A DNA stretch of 64,000 nucleotides from Streptomyces acidiscabies (lineage in GTDB: Bacteria > Actinomycetota > Actinomycetes > Streptomycetales > Streptomycetaceae): contig NZ_JAGJBY010000002.1 in NCBI RefSeq assembly GCF_020010905.1, forward strand, positions 868,001-932,000, given 5' to 3'. Position 1 is the first letter of the stretch. Every line of letters starts with the position of its first letter. The notes beneath the pieces are model-generated. The model had not been told where the DNA came from. It worked only from the letters and a program-made list of their open reading frames with translations, and did no database searches. Positions 17,408 through 25,965 of this stretch are shown piece after piece. The position numbers were made by a program, and so were the translations under genes.

Positions 17408-18586
17408 TCAGCCCCGCCCCGGAAACTCGTGCCAGTCCGACGGCTCCGTCACCCACCCCGCCATCAGCACCAGCCCCGTCCCCCGGTGCACCGCGAGAAA
17501 CCCGAAGGGCCGGTCGAAGCGTGCCTCGACCGTTCTGGTGGTCCAGCGGAACCGGGGGACACCGGCCGCCGCAGCGGCGACCAGCGTCACCGCAGCCGCC
17601 TCGAACCCCTCCGCGCCGAACCGGGCGACGGCGGACTGCTCGGCCGAACTCACCGCGAGGGGACGGCCGCTGACCCCGGGGAAGTGGCCGTGCGACCTGT
17701 CCTGCGCGGCCTTCAGGCCGAACAACTCCGGGGAGGACAACAGATCGTGGCGAGCCGTCAACGCGAACGGCGCGGTCAGGACGTCCAGTTCGGCAGGGTT
17801 CGGCTCCGCACTCGGCCTCTCCCGCACCCGCACGCCGGGCCCGGCGTCACCGAGGGCGAGCCGGGAGCCGGGTACGACGGGATGCTCCCCGGCGAGCAGT
17901 CCGACGCCGGCCCGCAGCACTTGGGAGGGCGGCAACTCCGGCTCGCCCAGCAGGAGATGGACGTCGAGGGACTCCGTACCGAGAACCCGCACCTCGGTGA
18001 CGTACCCGAACGGCGTGGACGCGACGGCGAGTTCGTCGAGGGAGGCGGTCACCCGGCGCAGTCCCAGGTACGCGCGGCCGGTCCAGTGCGGCGAGTCCAG
18101 GAACGTCTCCCGAAACCGCTCCGCCCACCGCGTCCGCAGCGCGAGCGCACTCGCGAGGACGAGTTCGGTGCCCTGGTCGAGGGTGACCGGCATCGAGGGG
18201 ATACGACCGCCGGTGTGCTCGCGGGCCCACGCGTCGAGGGCGTCCCGGTCGGCGGCGAGGTCACCGGTGAGGACCCCGCGCGACAGGCCCTCGCCCCACG
18301 ACTCCCGCAGCTCCAGAGTCCGCCGCGCCCACACTCCGACCGCGCTGTCCACCCCGGCGACGTCCGCGAGCCCGGCGAGCAACTCCCGTGCCAGGGACGC
18401 CGCTTGCGAGGCCGGTACCCCCACCGCCGCCGACAGCTCTGAGCGGGCCGCCCCGTCCGCCCCGTCCGCGAGGAACGCCAGCAGCGGCCATACCCCGGCC
18501 GCCGAGAAGGCCGTACCGTGCGAGACGTCCACGGCCCCGCCCCACCGCGAGGTGAGCGCGTTCGCCGCCTGTACGGCCGTACGCAT
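17408..18586 (-). CDS. Serpin-family protein
   Basis: A 392-residue protein with the serpin signature near the C-terminus: ARFGAEGFEAAAVT (counterpart of the hinge E-G-T-E-A-A-A-A-T) and FDRPFGFLAVHRGTGLVLMAGWV (the DRPF...GkV block, here 8 bp from the end of the domain). The N-terminal part (AANALTSRW, FSAAGVWPLLAFLADGA) matches the first serpin helices, with S-A-A-G in place of S-P-x-S. There is no signal peptide, so it is probably cytoplasmic. Serpins trap serine or cysteine proteases through the reactive loop, here within VTLVAAAAAGVPRFRWTT. Bacterial serpins are sporadic; whether this one is inhibitory is unclear. ATG at 18586. It is divergent from the membrane protein at 18677. Confidence 0.85.
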   Translation of the reverse strand: MRTAVQAANALTSRWGGAVDVSHGTAFSAAGVWPLLAFLADGADGAARSELSAAVGVPASQAASLARELLAGLADVAGVDSAVGVWARRTLELRESWGEGLSRGVLTGDLAADRDALDAWAREHTGGRIPSMPVTLDQGTELVLASALALRTRWAERFRETFLDSPHWTGRAYLGLRRVTASLDELAVASTPFGYVTEVRVLGTESLDVHLLLGEPELPPSQVLRAGVGLLAGEHPVVPGSRLALGDAGPGVRVRERPSAEPNPAELDVLTAPFALTARHDLLSSPELFGLKAAQDRSHGHFPGVSGRPLAVSSAEQSAVARFGAEGFEAAAVTLVAAAAAGVPRFRWTTRTVEARFDRPFGFLAVHRGTGLVLMAGWVTEPSDWHEFPGRG

Positions 18587-18676
18587 ACGCGTTTCCGCCC
18601 TCGTTTACCGCTCGCTTACGATGCGCTCGCACACCTGTGTGAAAACCGGACCGTCCGAACCAGGAGCACGCTACCC

Positions 18677-19828
18677 GTGTCGACACCCCCGCCCGGGCCC
18701 CAGGGGCCTCAGGAGAACCCGTTCCGCGCCCCGGAGCCGGGACAGGTGCCGGTCGCCGCGCCGGCGCCGCAGGGCTGGGGGCAGGGCTGGGCGCCGGGGC
18801 CGTTCCGGCCGGTGCGGCAGGTCAACGGCGTGGCGATCTCCGCGCTCGTGCTCGGCGCGCTGTGCTTCCTGCCCGCCGTCGGGATCGTCCTCGGGATCAT
18901 CGCGCTCGTCCAGATCAAGCGGCGCGGCGAGCGCGGCAAGGCGATGGCCGTCATCGGGATCGTCCTGTCGTCCCTCGGCCTCGCCCTGTGGCTCGTCGCG
19001 CTCACCACGAACGTCGCCCGCGACACCGTCCACGCCATCGAGGACGCCGCCGAGATCACCACCGTCTCCGCGCTCGACACGGGCGACTGCTTCGACCTGC
19101 CGCCGGGCGACACGATCAGCTCCGACGTGTACGACGTCGACGAGGCCGACTGCGCGCACCCGCACGACGCCGAGATCTTCGGCGTCGTACCCGTCGACGG
19201 CGATGTCTTCCCCGGCCGGGCGAAGCTGCGGGAGATCGGCAACGAGAAGTGCTACGACCTCAAGCTCGGCTACACGATGGACCCGTGGGCCGTGCCGGAC
19301 GGCACCGACTGGTACACGCTGCTCCCCGAGCGCGACGGCTGGGAGTCCGGCGACCGCGCGATCACCTGCGTGTACGCGCGCTCCGACTTCGGCACCCCCA
19401 TGATCGGTTCGCTGCGCCGCGACGAGACCAACCTCGACGACCGCCAACTCGCCTTCCTGACGGCCATGTCCGCGATCGACGACGCCCTGTACGCCGAGCC
19501 CGAGGACTACCCGGAGGAGGACCTGGCGGCCAACACGGCGTGGGCCGCCGAGGTCCGTGACGCGCTCGGACAGCAGGCGACGGCGCTTCAGTCGCGCTCG
19601 TGGTCCGGCGCGCAGCCCGCGCTCGACCTCCTCGTCCGGGATCTGCGCGACGCGCGCGAGTCGTGGCGCAAAGCCGCCGTCGCCGACGACGCGGACGCGT
19701 ACTACGACGCGTACGACGCCGGGTACGCGTTCGTCGACGGGGCCACGACGATCGGGGCGCGCAGTGCGCTGGGGCTCGCGGTCACCGTGCCCTCGACCGA
19801 CGACGACAGCGGCCGACTCGACGTCTGA
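18677..19828 (+). CDS. DUF4190 / septum-formation-domain membrane protein
   Basis: A 383-residue protein. A Pro/Gln-rich cytoplasmic tail (about 1-45) is followed by two membrane segments (ISALVLGALCFLPAVGIVLG and MAVIGIVLSSLGLALWLVAL) joined by the IALVQIKRRGERGK loop typical of DUF4190. The extracellular part carries paired cysteines (DTGDCFDLP, DEADCAHPHDAEIFGV, NEKCYDL, AITCVYA) in the arrangement of the actinobacterial septum-formation domain, and ends in an acidic helical region. The GTG at 18677 has AGGAG about 10 nt upstream. It is divergent from the serpin gene. A role in the cell envelope or septum is only suggested by the family name. Confidence 0.85.
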   Translation: MSTPPPGPQGPQENPFRAPEPGQVPVAAPAPQGWGQGWAPGPFRPVRQVNGVAISALVLGALCFLPAVGIVLGIIALVQIKRRGERGKAMAVIGIVLSSLGLALWLVALTTNVARDTVHAIEDAAEITTVSALDTGDCFDLPPGDTISSDVYDVDEADCAHPHDAEIFGVVPVDGDVFPGRAKLREIGNEKCYDLKLGYTMDPWAVPDGTDWYTLLPERDGWESGDRAITCVYARSDFGTPMIGSLRRDETNLDDRQLAFLTAMSAIDDALYAEPEDYPEEDLAANTAWAAEVRDALGQQATALQSRSWSGAQPALDLLVRDLRDARESWRKAAVADDADAYYDAYDAGYAFVDGATTIGARSALGLAVTVPSTDDDSGRLDV

Positions 19829-19982
19829 GGTGTGAACGCGGCTATACCGGGAGAAAGTTCCTGCGTAAAGCTCCACCCCGGGTTTTGTCATCACATCGAG
19901 TGATTCTCTGGCCTTTGCTTGCATGGAGGAACCCACGGTTGCCAGGCTGTAGCTGTCTGTAAAGCCTGATGGGAGCGGCCTT

Positions 19983-20735
19983 GTGAGTATCGGTGAGCAA
20001 CCGGCGTATCTGAGGGTCGCGGGAGATCTGCGCAGGAAGATCGCCGACGGTTCGCTCCCGCCGCACACGCGGCTGCCGTCCCAGGCGCGGATCCGCGAGG
20101 AGTACGGGGTCTCCGACACGGTCGCGCTGGAGGCGCGCAAGGTGCTGATGGCCGAGGGGCTGGTCGAGGGGCGCTCCGGGTCGGGAACGTACGTCCGTGA
20201 GCGGCCGGTCCCGCGCCGGATCGCCCGCTCCGGGTTCCGGCCGGTCGGGGGCGCCACGCCGTTCCGGCAGGAGCAGGCCGAGGGGGATGTGCGCGGGACC
20301 TGGGAGTCCAGCAGCGAACAGGCCGACGCGGACGCGGCCGTCGCCTCCCGGCTCGGGATCGAGAAGGGGGGGCGGGTCATGCGGACGCGGTACGTCTTCC
20401 GCGAGGGCGGGCGGACGATGATGCTGTCCACGTCCTGGGAGCCGCTGGCCCTCACGGGGCGCACGCCCGTCATGCTGCCCGAGGAGGGGCCCCTCGGGGG
20501 GATGGGCGTCGTCGAGCGGATGCGGGCCATCGACGTCATCGTCGACAACGTCGCCGAGGAGGTGGGGGCCCGGCCGGGGCTCGCGGACGAGCTGGCCGCG
20601 CTGGGGGGCGTGCCCGGGCATGTGGTGATCGTGGTGCAGCGTACGTACTTCGCGTCGGGGAGGGCGGTGGAGACCGCGGACGTGGTGATTCCGGCCGACC
20701 GGTACCGGGTGGCTTATCACCTGCCGGTCCGCTGA
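19983..20735 (+). CDS. GntR-family regulator with UTRA ligand domain
   Basis: A 250-residue protein. Residues 8-75 form the GntR winged helix (YLRVAGDLRRKIADG, LPSQARIREEYGVSDTV, LVEGRSGSGTYV). The rest is a UTRA-type effector-binding domain (GGRVMRTRYVFREGGRTMML, STSWEPLALTG, ERTYF-like VVQRTYFASGRAVETAD). The HutC-type subgroup binds small metabolites. The GTG at 19983 is used. The upstream 154 bp (19829-19982) are relatively AT-rich and may hold its promoter. No target gene is evident next to it. Confidence 0.92.
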   Translation: MSIGEQPAYLRVAGDLRRKIADGSLPPHTRLPSQARIREEYGVSDTVALEARKVLMAEGLVEGRSGSGTYVRERPVPRRIARSGFRPVGGATPFRQEQAEGDVRGTWESSSEQADADAAVASRLGIEKGGRVMRTRYVFREGGRTMMLSTSWEPLALTGRTPVMLPEEGPLGGMGVVERMRAIDVIVDNVAEEVGARPGLADELAALGGVPGHVVIVVQRTYFASGRAVETADVVIPADRYRVAYHLPVR

Positions 20736-20956
20736 GGGGCCCTTCGGGGACCGGGCGGGGGCGCTCGGTCGAGGTTGTGCGCCCTGTTTGTGTGGGGGTT
20801 GGGGTGGGGTTCTTGTGGGGTTTCCCCTCCTGGCGGGCTTGTTGCATGTCTGTTGGTGAAAAGGCGTGTTCGGTGCGTGAAGGTAGGGCGTAGGCTCGGG
20901 CATATGCGTAGTGCGGTTTCCTCAGCGGGTGGGGCGTGCGGGAGGGGCGGGGCGCG

Positions 20957-21151
20957 ATGACCGACAACAACACCATCTCCCTGCCCTGGCTGGTCATACG
21001 CCAGGACGACAACGGGAACCGGTACCGGGTGGGGCGTTACGCGACCCAGGACGAGGCGCAGAAGATCGCGGACAGCCTGGACGCCGCCGGGCATCGGCAG
21101 ATGTATTGGGTCGAGCGGGCGGGCCAGCATGGGGATCCCAGCCGCAACTGA
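20957..21151 (+). CDS. Small SPOR-like conserved protein
   Basis: A 64-residue protein (starts MTDNNTISLPWLVIRQDDNG). The segment DDNGNRYRVGRYATQDEAQK with a following Leu/Ala-rich helix resembles a minimal SPOR fold, as in small Streptomyces proteins annotated this way. There is no signal peptide or membrane segment. ATG at 20957, with GGAGGGGCGGGG about 6-16 nt upstream. Function unknown. Confidence 0.8.
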   Translation: MTDNNTISLPWLVIRQDDNGNRYRVGRYATQDEAQKIADSLDAAGHRQMYWVERAGQHGDPSRN

Positions 21152-21239
21152 CCGGCGGGGGCGGGGAGTTGCGCGGGTGGCTCGGGGGTGAGGCGTGTGA
21201 AACCCCGGCCCCTTCCCCGGCTCCCGTAGGCTCCCGCGC

Positions 21240-21650
21240 ATGACTGAGCGGATCGTGGTGGTCGGGGCGGCGCTTCTCGACGAGGGGAGGCTGCTCGCCG
21301 CTCGGCGCAGTGCGCCGCCCGAGTTGGCCGGGCGGTGGGAGTTGCCCGGGGGGAAGGTGGAGCGCGGGGAGAAGGCCGAGGACGCGCTGGCGCGGGAACT
21401 CCGGGAAGAGTTGGGGGTGGACGCGGAGGTCGGGGAGCGGGTGCCGGGGGAGTGGCCGCTTCGGTCGCCGTACACCCTTCACGTCTACGTCGCCCGGCTG
21501 CGGCCCGGTTCACCCCGGCCCGCGCCGCTGGAGGACCACGACGATCTGCGGTGGCTGGGGCGGGACGAGGTGTGGGGCGTCGACTGGCTGGAACAGGATG
21601 TGGAGGCGGTGCGGGAAGTGGTGGGGAGGATGGGTACGGGGGTGGAGTGA
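21240..21650 (+). CDS. NUDIX hydrolase, MutT-like
   Basis: A 136-residue protein with a complete Nudix box (GGKVERGEKAEDALARELRE followed by ELGV). The start MTERIVVVGAALLDEGRLLA, the AARRSAPPELAGRWELPGG sequence and the short length match MutT-type (d)NTP pyrophosphatases, which remove oxidised nucleotides such as 8-oxo-dGTP. ATG at 21240. It stands alone between a small SPOR-like gene and an ATP-binding protein, with about 90 bp and 170 bp of spacing. Confidence 0.92.
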   Translation: MTERIVVVGAALLDEGRLLAARRSAPPELAGRWELPGGKVERGEKAEDALARELREELGVDAEVGERVPGEWPLRSPYTLHVYVARLRPGSPRPAPLEDHDDLRWLGRDEVWGVDWLEQDVEAVREVVGRMGTGVE

Positions 21651-21823
21651 GGCGGGGGTGGGGGTGACCGGCGGTGTGTGTGCCGGAGTGTGGGGGCGGG
21701 TGTGCGCCGGGTGGGGTGAAGTGCGCCAAGTCGGGTGGTACCGGGTGTGCGATATCGGGTATGTGGTTATCGAATATCTGAAATCGGACATGGCGTGCAT
21801 TGCTGTGCTGGGAAGTGATCGGC

Positions 21824-22222
21824 GTGATCGACACCGAAGGCGACTGCGCCGAGTGGACGTTCCCGGCGGACCCGGGAGCGGTGCGCGGGGCTCGTGCGGT
21901 TGTTCGGGGGCAGTTGAGGGGGTGGCGTCTTGAGGGGGTGAGCGATGTCGCGGTGCTGCTCGTCAGCGAGCTGGTGACCAATGCCCTGCGCCATGCGGCC
22001 GGGCCGATCCGGGTACGGCTCATCCGTCCCGCCGGGCTCGGTGACGTACTCGTCGTCGAGGTCTCCGATCCGCTGCCCGACCCGCCCCGCGAGCGCGCGG
22101 CCCGGCCGGAGGACGAGGGCGGCAGAGGGCTCCAGCTGCTCGCGTCCGCGGCGAACCGGTGGGGTACGCGTCCGGACGCGTCCGGCAAGACGGTCTGGTT
22201 CGAACTGGCGGTGTCCGAGTGA
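21824..22222 (+). CDS. RsbW-like ATP-binding protein (HATPase_c_2)
   Basis: A 132-residue protein with the GHKL fold found in anti-sigma-factor serine kinases: N-box LLVSELVTNALRHA, GxG-type VVEVSDPLPDPP, the G2 box EDEGGRGLQLL and C-terminal WGTRPDASGKTVWFEL. Streptomyces encodes many such proteins; they phosphorylate anti-anti-sigma factors or act in other partner-switching circuits. The GTG at 21824 is used; GTG at 21800 is an alternative. The next gene is a SpoIIE-type phosphatase that ends in the same kind of domain, so the two may act in one signalling circuit. Confidence 0.88.
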   Translation: MIDTEGDCAEWTFPADPGAVRGARAVVRGQLRGWRLEGVSDVAVLLVSELVTNALRHAAGPIRVRLIRPAGLGDVLVVEVSDPLPDPPRERAARPEDEGGRGLQLLASAANRWGTRPDASGKTVWFELAVSE

Positions 22223-22480
22223 CCTGCGAAAATGCCGGTGCGGGCGCCTCGTCGGCGGGGTACGTCGGTTTTCGGCCAGGGACTCGTGTCGATCCGGGTG
22301 GTTCGAGGGTGTGCCCGCTGGTTAGAAGAGTGGAAGTGTTGGAACGGAACGGTCCAAAAAACGCCTGGGCCGTGCTGTGATCGTGAACACCGTGCCGTGC
22401 GGCCCCGTAGTGCTGGATACTGCGGGCAGCCGCCCCTGGTGACCGGTACCGGGCGCGGTGAGCTGGAGGGGACGGTTCGC

Positions 22481-25400
22481 GTGAGCGAGATACCAGCGAA
22501 GGCCACGGAGTCGCACGACGACCCGTCGGACGCCGCAGGCGCCTTCGGCGATGGCGCCTCGGCCGGTGGGACGGGGCGGAGGGACGCCGGGCAGCCGGGC
22601 GGCCCGGGCCGCGCTGACGCGGCTGAACCACGCCGGGCGGCTTCCGGCGGTGCCCGGAACGAGGCGCGGGGCGGCTCCGGCGCCGCGCACGGCGAATCTC
22701 GCGGGGTCTCCGACGCCGCGTACGGCCAGTCTCGCGGGGCCTCCGACGCCCCAGGGGGCCAGTCTCACGACGCCTCGCGCGGCGGCAGCCCCACCCACTC
22801 CAGTGCCTCGCACGGCGACACCCCGGCCCAGCCCCACGACGGCTCCGACGCCTCGCGCGGCAGCACCCCGGCCCGCTCCCGCGACACCTCCACGGACGCC
22901 CCCATCCCGCGCCGGACAGGCGCACGCGGCGGCAATCCCACGGGCTCGGGGCCGAACCCCGCAGGCGCCGCGCACGGCGAGCCCGCCGACGGCTCCTCCG
23001 CAGCCTCCCGTACGGATCCGGCGGACGACGCCCCGCAGGACGAGCCGCCGGGCGCCACCCGCCCCCGTACCGCCCCCGCGCGCGGCGAGGCCACCGCCGT
23101 ATCCCCCTCAGCCCTCTCCGACATCCCCCCCGCCGACGCCGTCTGGCAGAGCAACCCCCCGGGGTCCATCTACGACTACATCCGCGTCGCCTCCTTCTCC
23201 ATCGGCCCCGACGGGCTCGTCGACCAGTGGAGCCTGCGGGCCGAGCAGATTTTCGGGATCGCCGCCGAGCGGGCTGTGGGGCTGGATCCGATCCAGGCGT
23301 TCATCGACCCCGACCTGCGCGCGCGCGGGCAGCGGAAGATGGCGGAGATCCTGGACGGGCGGGAGTGGACCGGTGTGGTGCCGTTCAAGGTGCCGGAGAG
23401 CGGGGAGCGGGGGCTCGCCGAGGTCTATGTGATGCCGACGACGACGCCGGACGGCGACAGGGCCGCCGTCTGCATCGTCGTCGATGTGAGGACCTTGCGG
23501 AGCATCGAGACCGACCTCGCCGCCTCACAGTCGATTTTCGGCCAATCCCCGTTCGGGTTCCTGCTGATCGACCCGGACCTGAGAGTGCGGCGGGCCAACG
23601 AACGGTTCGCGTCGCTGTTCGGGGGGACGCCGGACGATCACCGGGGCCGCGGCGTCACGGACTATCTCCAGCGGTCGGAGGCCGAGCGGGTCACCGCGAT
23701 CCTGAAGCGGGTGCTCCAGACCGGCGATTCGATCACGGACATGCACGTCACGGGCTTCACACCGGACTCGGACGAACGCAGGCACTGGTCGATCAACCTG
23801 TACCGCGTGCACAGCGGCAGCGGACGCCCGATCGGCATCGCCTGGCTCGGCATCGACATCACGGCACGCAGAGCGGCGGCCAGGGAAGCGGCTGCGGCCC
23901 GCCGCAACCTCGCCCTCCTGAACGAGGCCGGCGCCCGCATCGGCAACTCCCTCGACCTGGAGACGACGGCCCGCGAACTCCTCGACGTGGTCGTCCCCGG
24001 CTTCTGCGACCTCGCGACCGTCGACCTCTACCAGGGCCTGCTGGCCGGCGACGAGACCCCGCCCGGCCTCGCGGACGGCAGCGCGGAACTCCGCCGCGTC
24101 GCCTTCGCGTCGGCCGTCTCGGACGTCCCGTTCACCGCGACCGGCGGCACGCCGATCCCCGTCGGCGCCGTCCACCACTTCCCGTTCACGTCCTCCCGCG
24201 CGGACGCGCTGCGCACCGCACGCCCCCAGCACATCTCCGGCGAGGAGGGCGGCCTCGTGCAGTCCACGCTGGCCGTGCCGATGGTCGCGCACGACACCGT
24301 CGTCGGGCTCGCGCAGTTCTCCCGTACGAAGGGGAGCGAGCCGTTCGGCGACCGGGACCGTGACCTGGCGGTCGAGTTGGCGGCGCGGGCCGCCGTCAGC
24401 ATCGACAACGCGCGGCTGTACCGGCGTGAGCGGGAACGCGCGTTGATACTGCAACGCTCGCTGCTGCCGCCGGGTGACCCGATCGCCTCCGGGCTCGACA
24501 TCGCCTGCCGCTATCTGCCGGGCAACGCCGCGACGGGGCGCCCCAGCGAGGTCGGTGGCGACTGGTTCGACGTCATCGAACTGCCGGGTCACCGTACGGC
24601 GTTGGTCGTCGGGGACGTCATGGGGCGGGGGCTGCGGGCTGCTGTCGCGATGGGGGAACTCCGTACGGCTGTCCGGACGTTGGCGCTGCTCGACACCGAA
24701 CCCGCCGAGGTTCTCACCGCGTTGGACGAGATCGCGCGCGGGCTCGGTACGCCGGGGGGTGTTCAGCAGGCGACCCGTGCGGCTCGGCGGCCCCGGGAGG
24801 CGGACCTCTCCGAGGTGTACCTCGCGACGTGCGTGTACGCGGTGTACGACTCCGTCACTCGCCGGTGCACGTTCGCCAACGCGGGGCATCTGCCGCCGGT
24901 GTTGGTGGAGCCGGGTGAGCCTGCGCTCATGCTGGACGTGCCGCCGGGGATGCCGCTCGGGGTGGGTGGGGAGCCGTTCGAGGAGGTTGAAGTCGAGCTG
25001 CCTGAGGGGGCGTTGCTCGCGCTGTACACGGACGGGTTGGTCGAGTCCCGTGACCATCCCCTCGATGAAGGGCTCCAGGCGTTCGTGGGGGCGTTGACCG
25101 ATCCCTCCCAGCCGCTGGAGGACGTCTGCGATCACGTTCTCAACACGCTTGACTCCCACCATGGTGAGGACGACATCGCGTTGTTGATGGCGCGGGTTCA
25201 GGGGTTGCCTGCGGAGTCCGTGGGGGACTGGACGTTGCCTCGTGAGCCGAAGAGTGTGGGGCGGGCTCGGGAGTATGCGCGGGCGCAGTTGGTGAGCTGG
25301 GATCTTGAACCCCTGGTCGATACGACCGAGTTGCTGGTGAGTGAGCTTGTCACCAATGCGTTGCGGTATGGCGAGGGGGAGATTCGGCTTCGGCTTCTGC

Positions 25401-25633
25401 TGGACCGGACGTTGGTGTGCGAGGTGTGGGACTCGGGGTTGGTTCAGCCTCGGCGGAGGCGTGCGCGGGATACGGACGAGGGGGGTCGGGGACTGCAACT
25501 AGTGGGGTTGCTGTCTGCGGCGTGGGGCTCTCGGCGGACGCCTCGGGGGAAGACGGTGTGGTTCGAACTGCCGCTGCCGGATGGGGACTCGACGCCGGTT
25601 GACCCTGCGGAGGCGTTGTTGAGTCTGTTCTAG
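22481..25633 (+). CDS. PAS/GAF/SpoIIE protein phosphatase with C-terminal HATPase domain
   Basis: A 1050-residue cytoplasmic signalling protein. Residues about 15-215 are a low-complexity Ser/Gly/Asp/Arg-rich tail with repeated SRGASDA-like motifs. PAS domains follow at about 225-335 and 345-470 (FGQSPFGFLLIDPDLRV), then a GAF domain at about 480-650, a PP2C-type SpoIIE phosphatase at 655-905 (EVGGDWFDVIELPG, VVGDVMGRGL, YTDGLVES) and an RsbW-like HATPase at 920-1045 (LLVSELVTNALRYG, DEGGRGLQLVG). The fusion of phosphatase and kinase-like domains suggests control of anti-sigma switching. GTG at 22481 with GGAGGGG about 9 nt upstream; longer open frames upstream lack such a site. The last 600 bp have G/T-rich third positions. 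Confidence 0.92.
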   Translation: MSEIPAKATESHDDPSDAAGAFGDGASAGGTGRRDAGQPGGPGRADAAEPRRAASGGARNEARGGSGAAHGESRGVSDAAYGQSRGASDAPGGQSHDASRGGSPTHSSASHGDTPAQPHDGSDASRGSTPARSRDTSTDAPIPRRTGARGGNPTGSGPNPAGAAHGEPADGSSAASRTDPADDAPQDEPPGATRPRTAPARGEATAVSPSALSDIPPADAVWQSNPPGSIYDYIRVASFSIGPDGLVDQWSLRAEQIFGIAAERAVGLDPIQAFIDPDLRARGQRKMAEILDGREWTGVVPFKVPESGERGLAEVYVMPTTTPDGDRAAVCIVVDVRTLRSIETDLAASQSIFGQSPFGFLLIDPDLRVRRANERFASLFGGTPDDHRGRGVTDYLQRSEAERVTAILKRVLQTGDSITDMHVTGFTPDSDERRHWSINLYRVHSGSGRPIGIAWLGIDITARRAAAREAAAARRNLALLNEAGARIGNSLDLETTARELLDVVVPGFCDLATVDLYQGLLAGDETPPGLADGSAELRRVAFASAVSDVPFTATGGTPIPVGAVHHFPFTSSRADALRTARPQHISGEEGGLVQSTLAVPMVAHDTVVGLAQFSRTKGSEPFGDRDRDLAVELAARAAVSIDNARLYRRERERALILQRSLLPPGDPIASGLDIACRYLPGNAATGRPSEVGGDWFDVIELPGHRTALVVGDVMGRGLRAAVAMGELRTAVRTLALLDTEPAEVLTALDEIARGLGTPGGVQQATRAARRPREADLSEVYLATCVYAVYDSVTRRCTFANAGHLPPVLVEPGEPALMLDVPPGMPLGVGGEPFEEVEVELPEGALLALYTDGLVESRDHPLDEGLQAFVGALTDPSQPLEDVCDHVLNTLDSHHGEDDIALLMARVQGLPAESVGDWTLPREPKSVGRAREYARAQLVSWDLEPLVDTTELLVSELVTNALRYGEGEIRLRLLLDRTLVCEVWDSGLVQPRRRRARDTDEGGRGLQLVGLLSAAWGSRRTPRGKTVWFELPLPDGDSTPVDPAEALLSLF

Positions 25634-25670
25634 GGGGTGGGATCGGTTGTGGGGCGGCTGCGGGTCCGTT

Positions 25671-25705
25671 GTGGCTGGTCGCGCAGTTCCCCGCGCCCCT
25701 AAAAG
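25671..25705 (+). repeat. Dispersed intergenic element, copy C
   Basis: Thirty-five bases identical to the reverse complement of 15630-15664; the first 30 also match 8243-8272. It lies 37 bp beyond the SpoIIE stop codon and runs straight into the 53-bp tandem repeats. Confidence 0.88.
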
Positions 25706-25835
25706 ACATGCGGTTGCCGTGTCTTGAGAGTCGCCCGGCGTTCTCGCGCCGCTAAAAGACGTGCGGTTGCCGCGCTTTGAGAGCTGCCCAGCTCCCGCGC
25801 GCGCATGCAGCTGCCGCGCCTCAAGAGCTTCCCGC
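25698..25835 (+). repeat. Degenerate 53-bp tandem repeat
   Basis: The motif ctaaaagacatgcggttgcc (about 25699) recurs as ctaaaagacgtgcggttgcc (about 25752), a 53-bp period. Both are followed by ccg(t/c)g(t/c)(t/c)ttgagag. A third, weaker copy with gcatgcagctgccgcg begins near 25802. The series starts within the 3' end of the dispersed element. Confidence 0.65.
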
Positions 25836-25965
25836 ACCCCTAAAACCCTCGTGACTGCCACGCCGGTACGGCTCCCCGCACCCCGCTGCCCCCCCAACGC
25901 CGCCCCCACCCGGCCCAATGCAAAAACCCCTTGGCCCAACCGACCCGCTCCGCAAGACTCCGGCG

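Larger units (their letters stand above)
25634..25965. other. Repeat-rich intergenic region
   Basis: These 332 bp carry no gene. They begin with the third copy of the dispersed element (25671-25705), followed by degenerate tandem copies with a 53-bp period, then a low-complexity C-rich stretch up to the start of the phosphotransferase. Confidence 0.65.

Noticed and set aside
17094-19403. Plus-strand open frame of 769 codons
   Set aside because: It crosses the serpin gene and switches through the DUF4190 gene in a wrong frame; the sequence is Arg/Ser/Pro-rich without domains.
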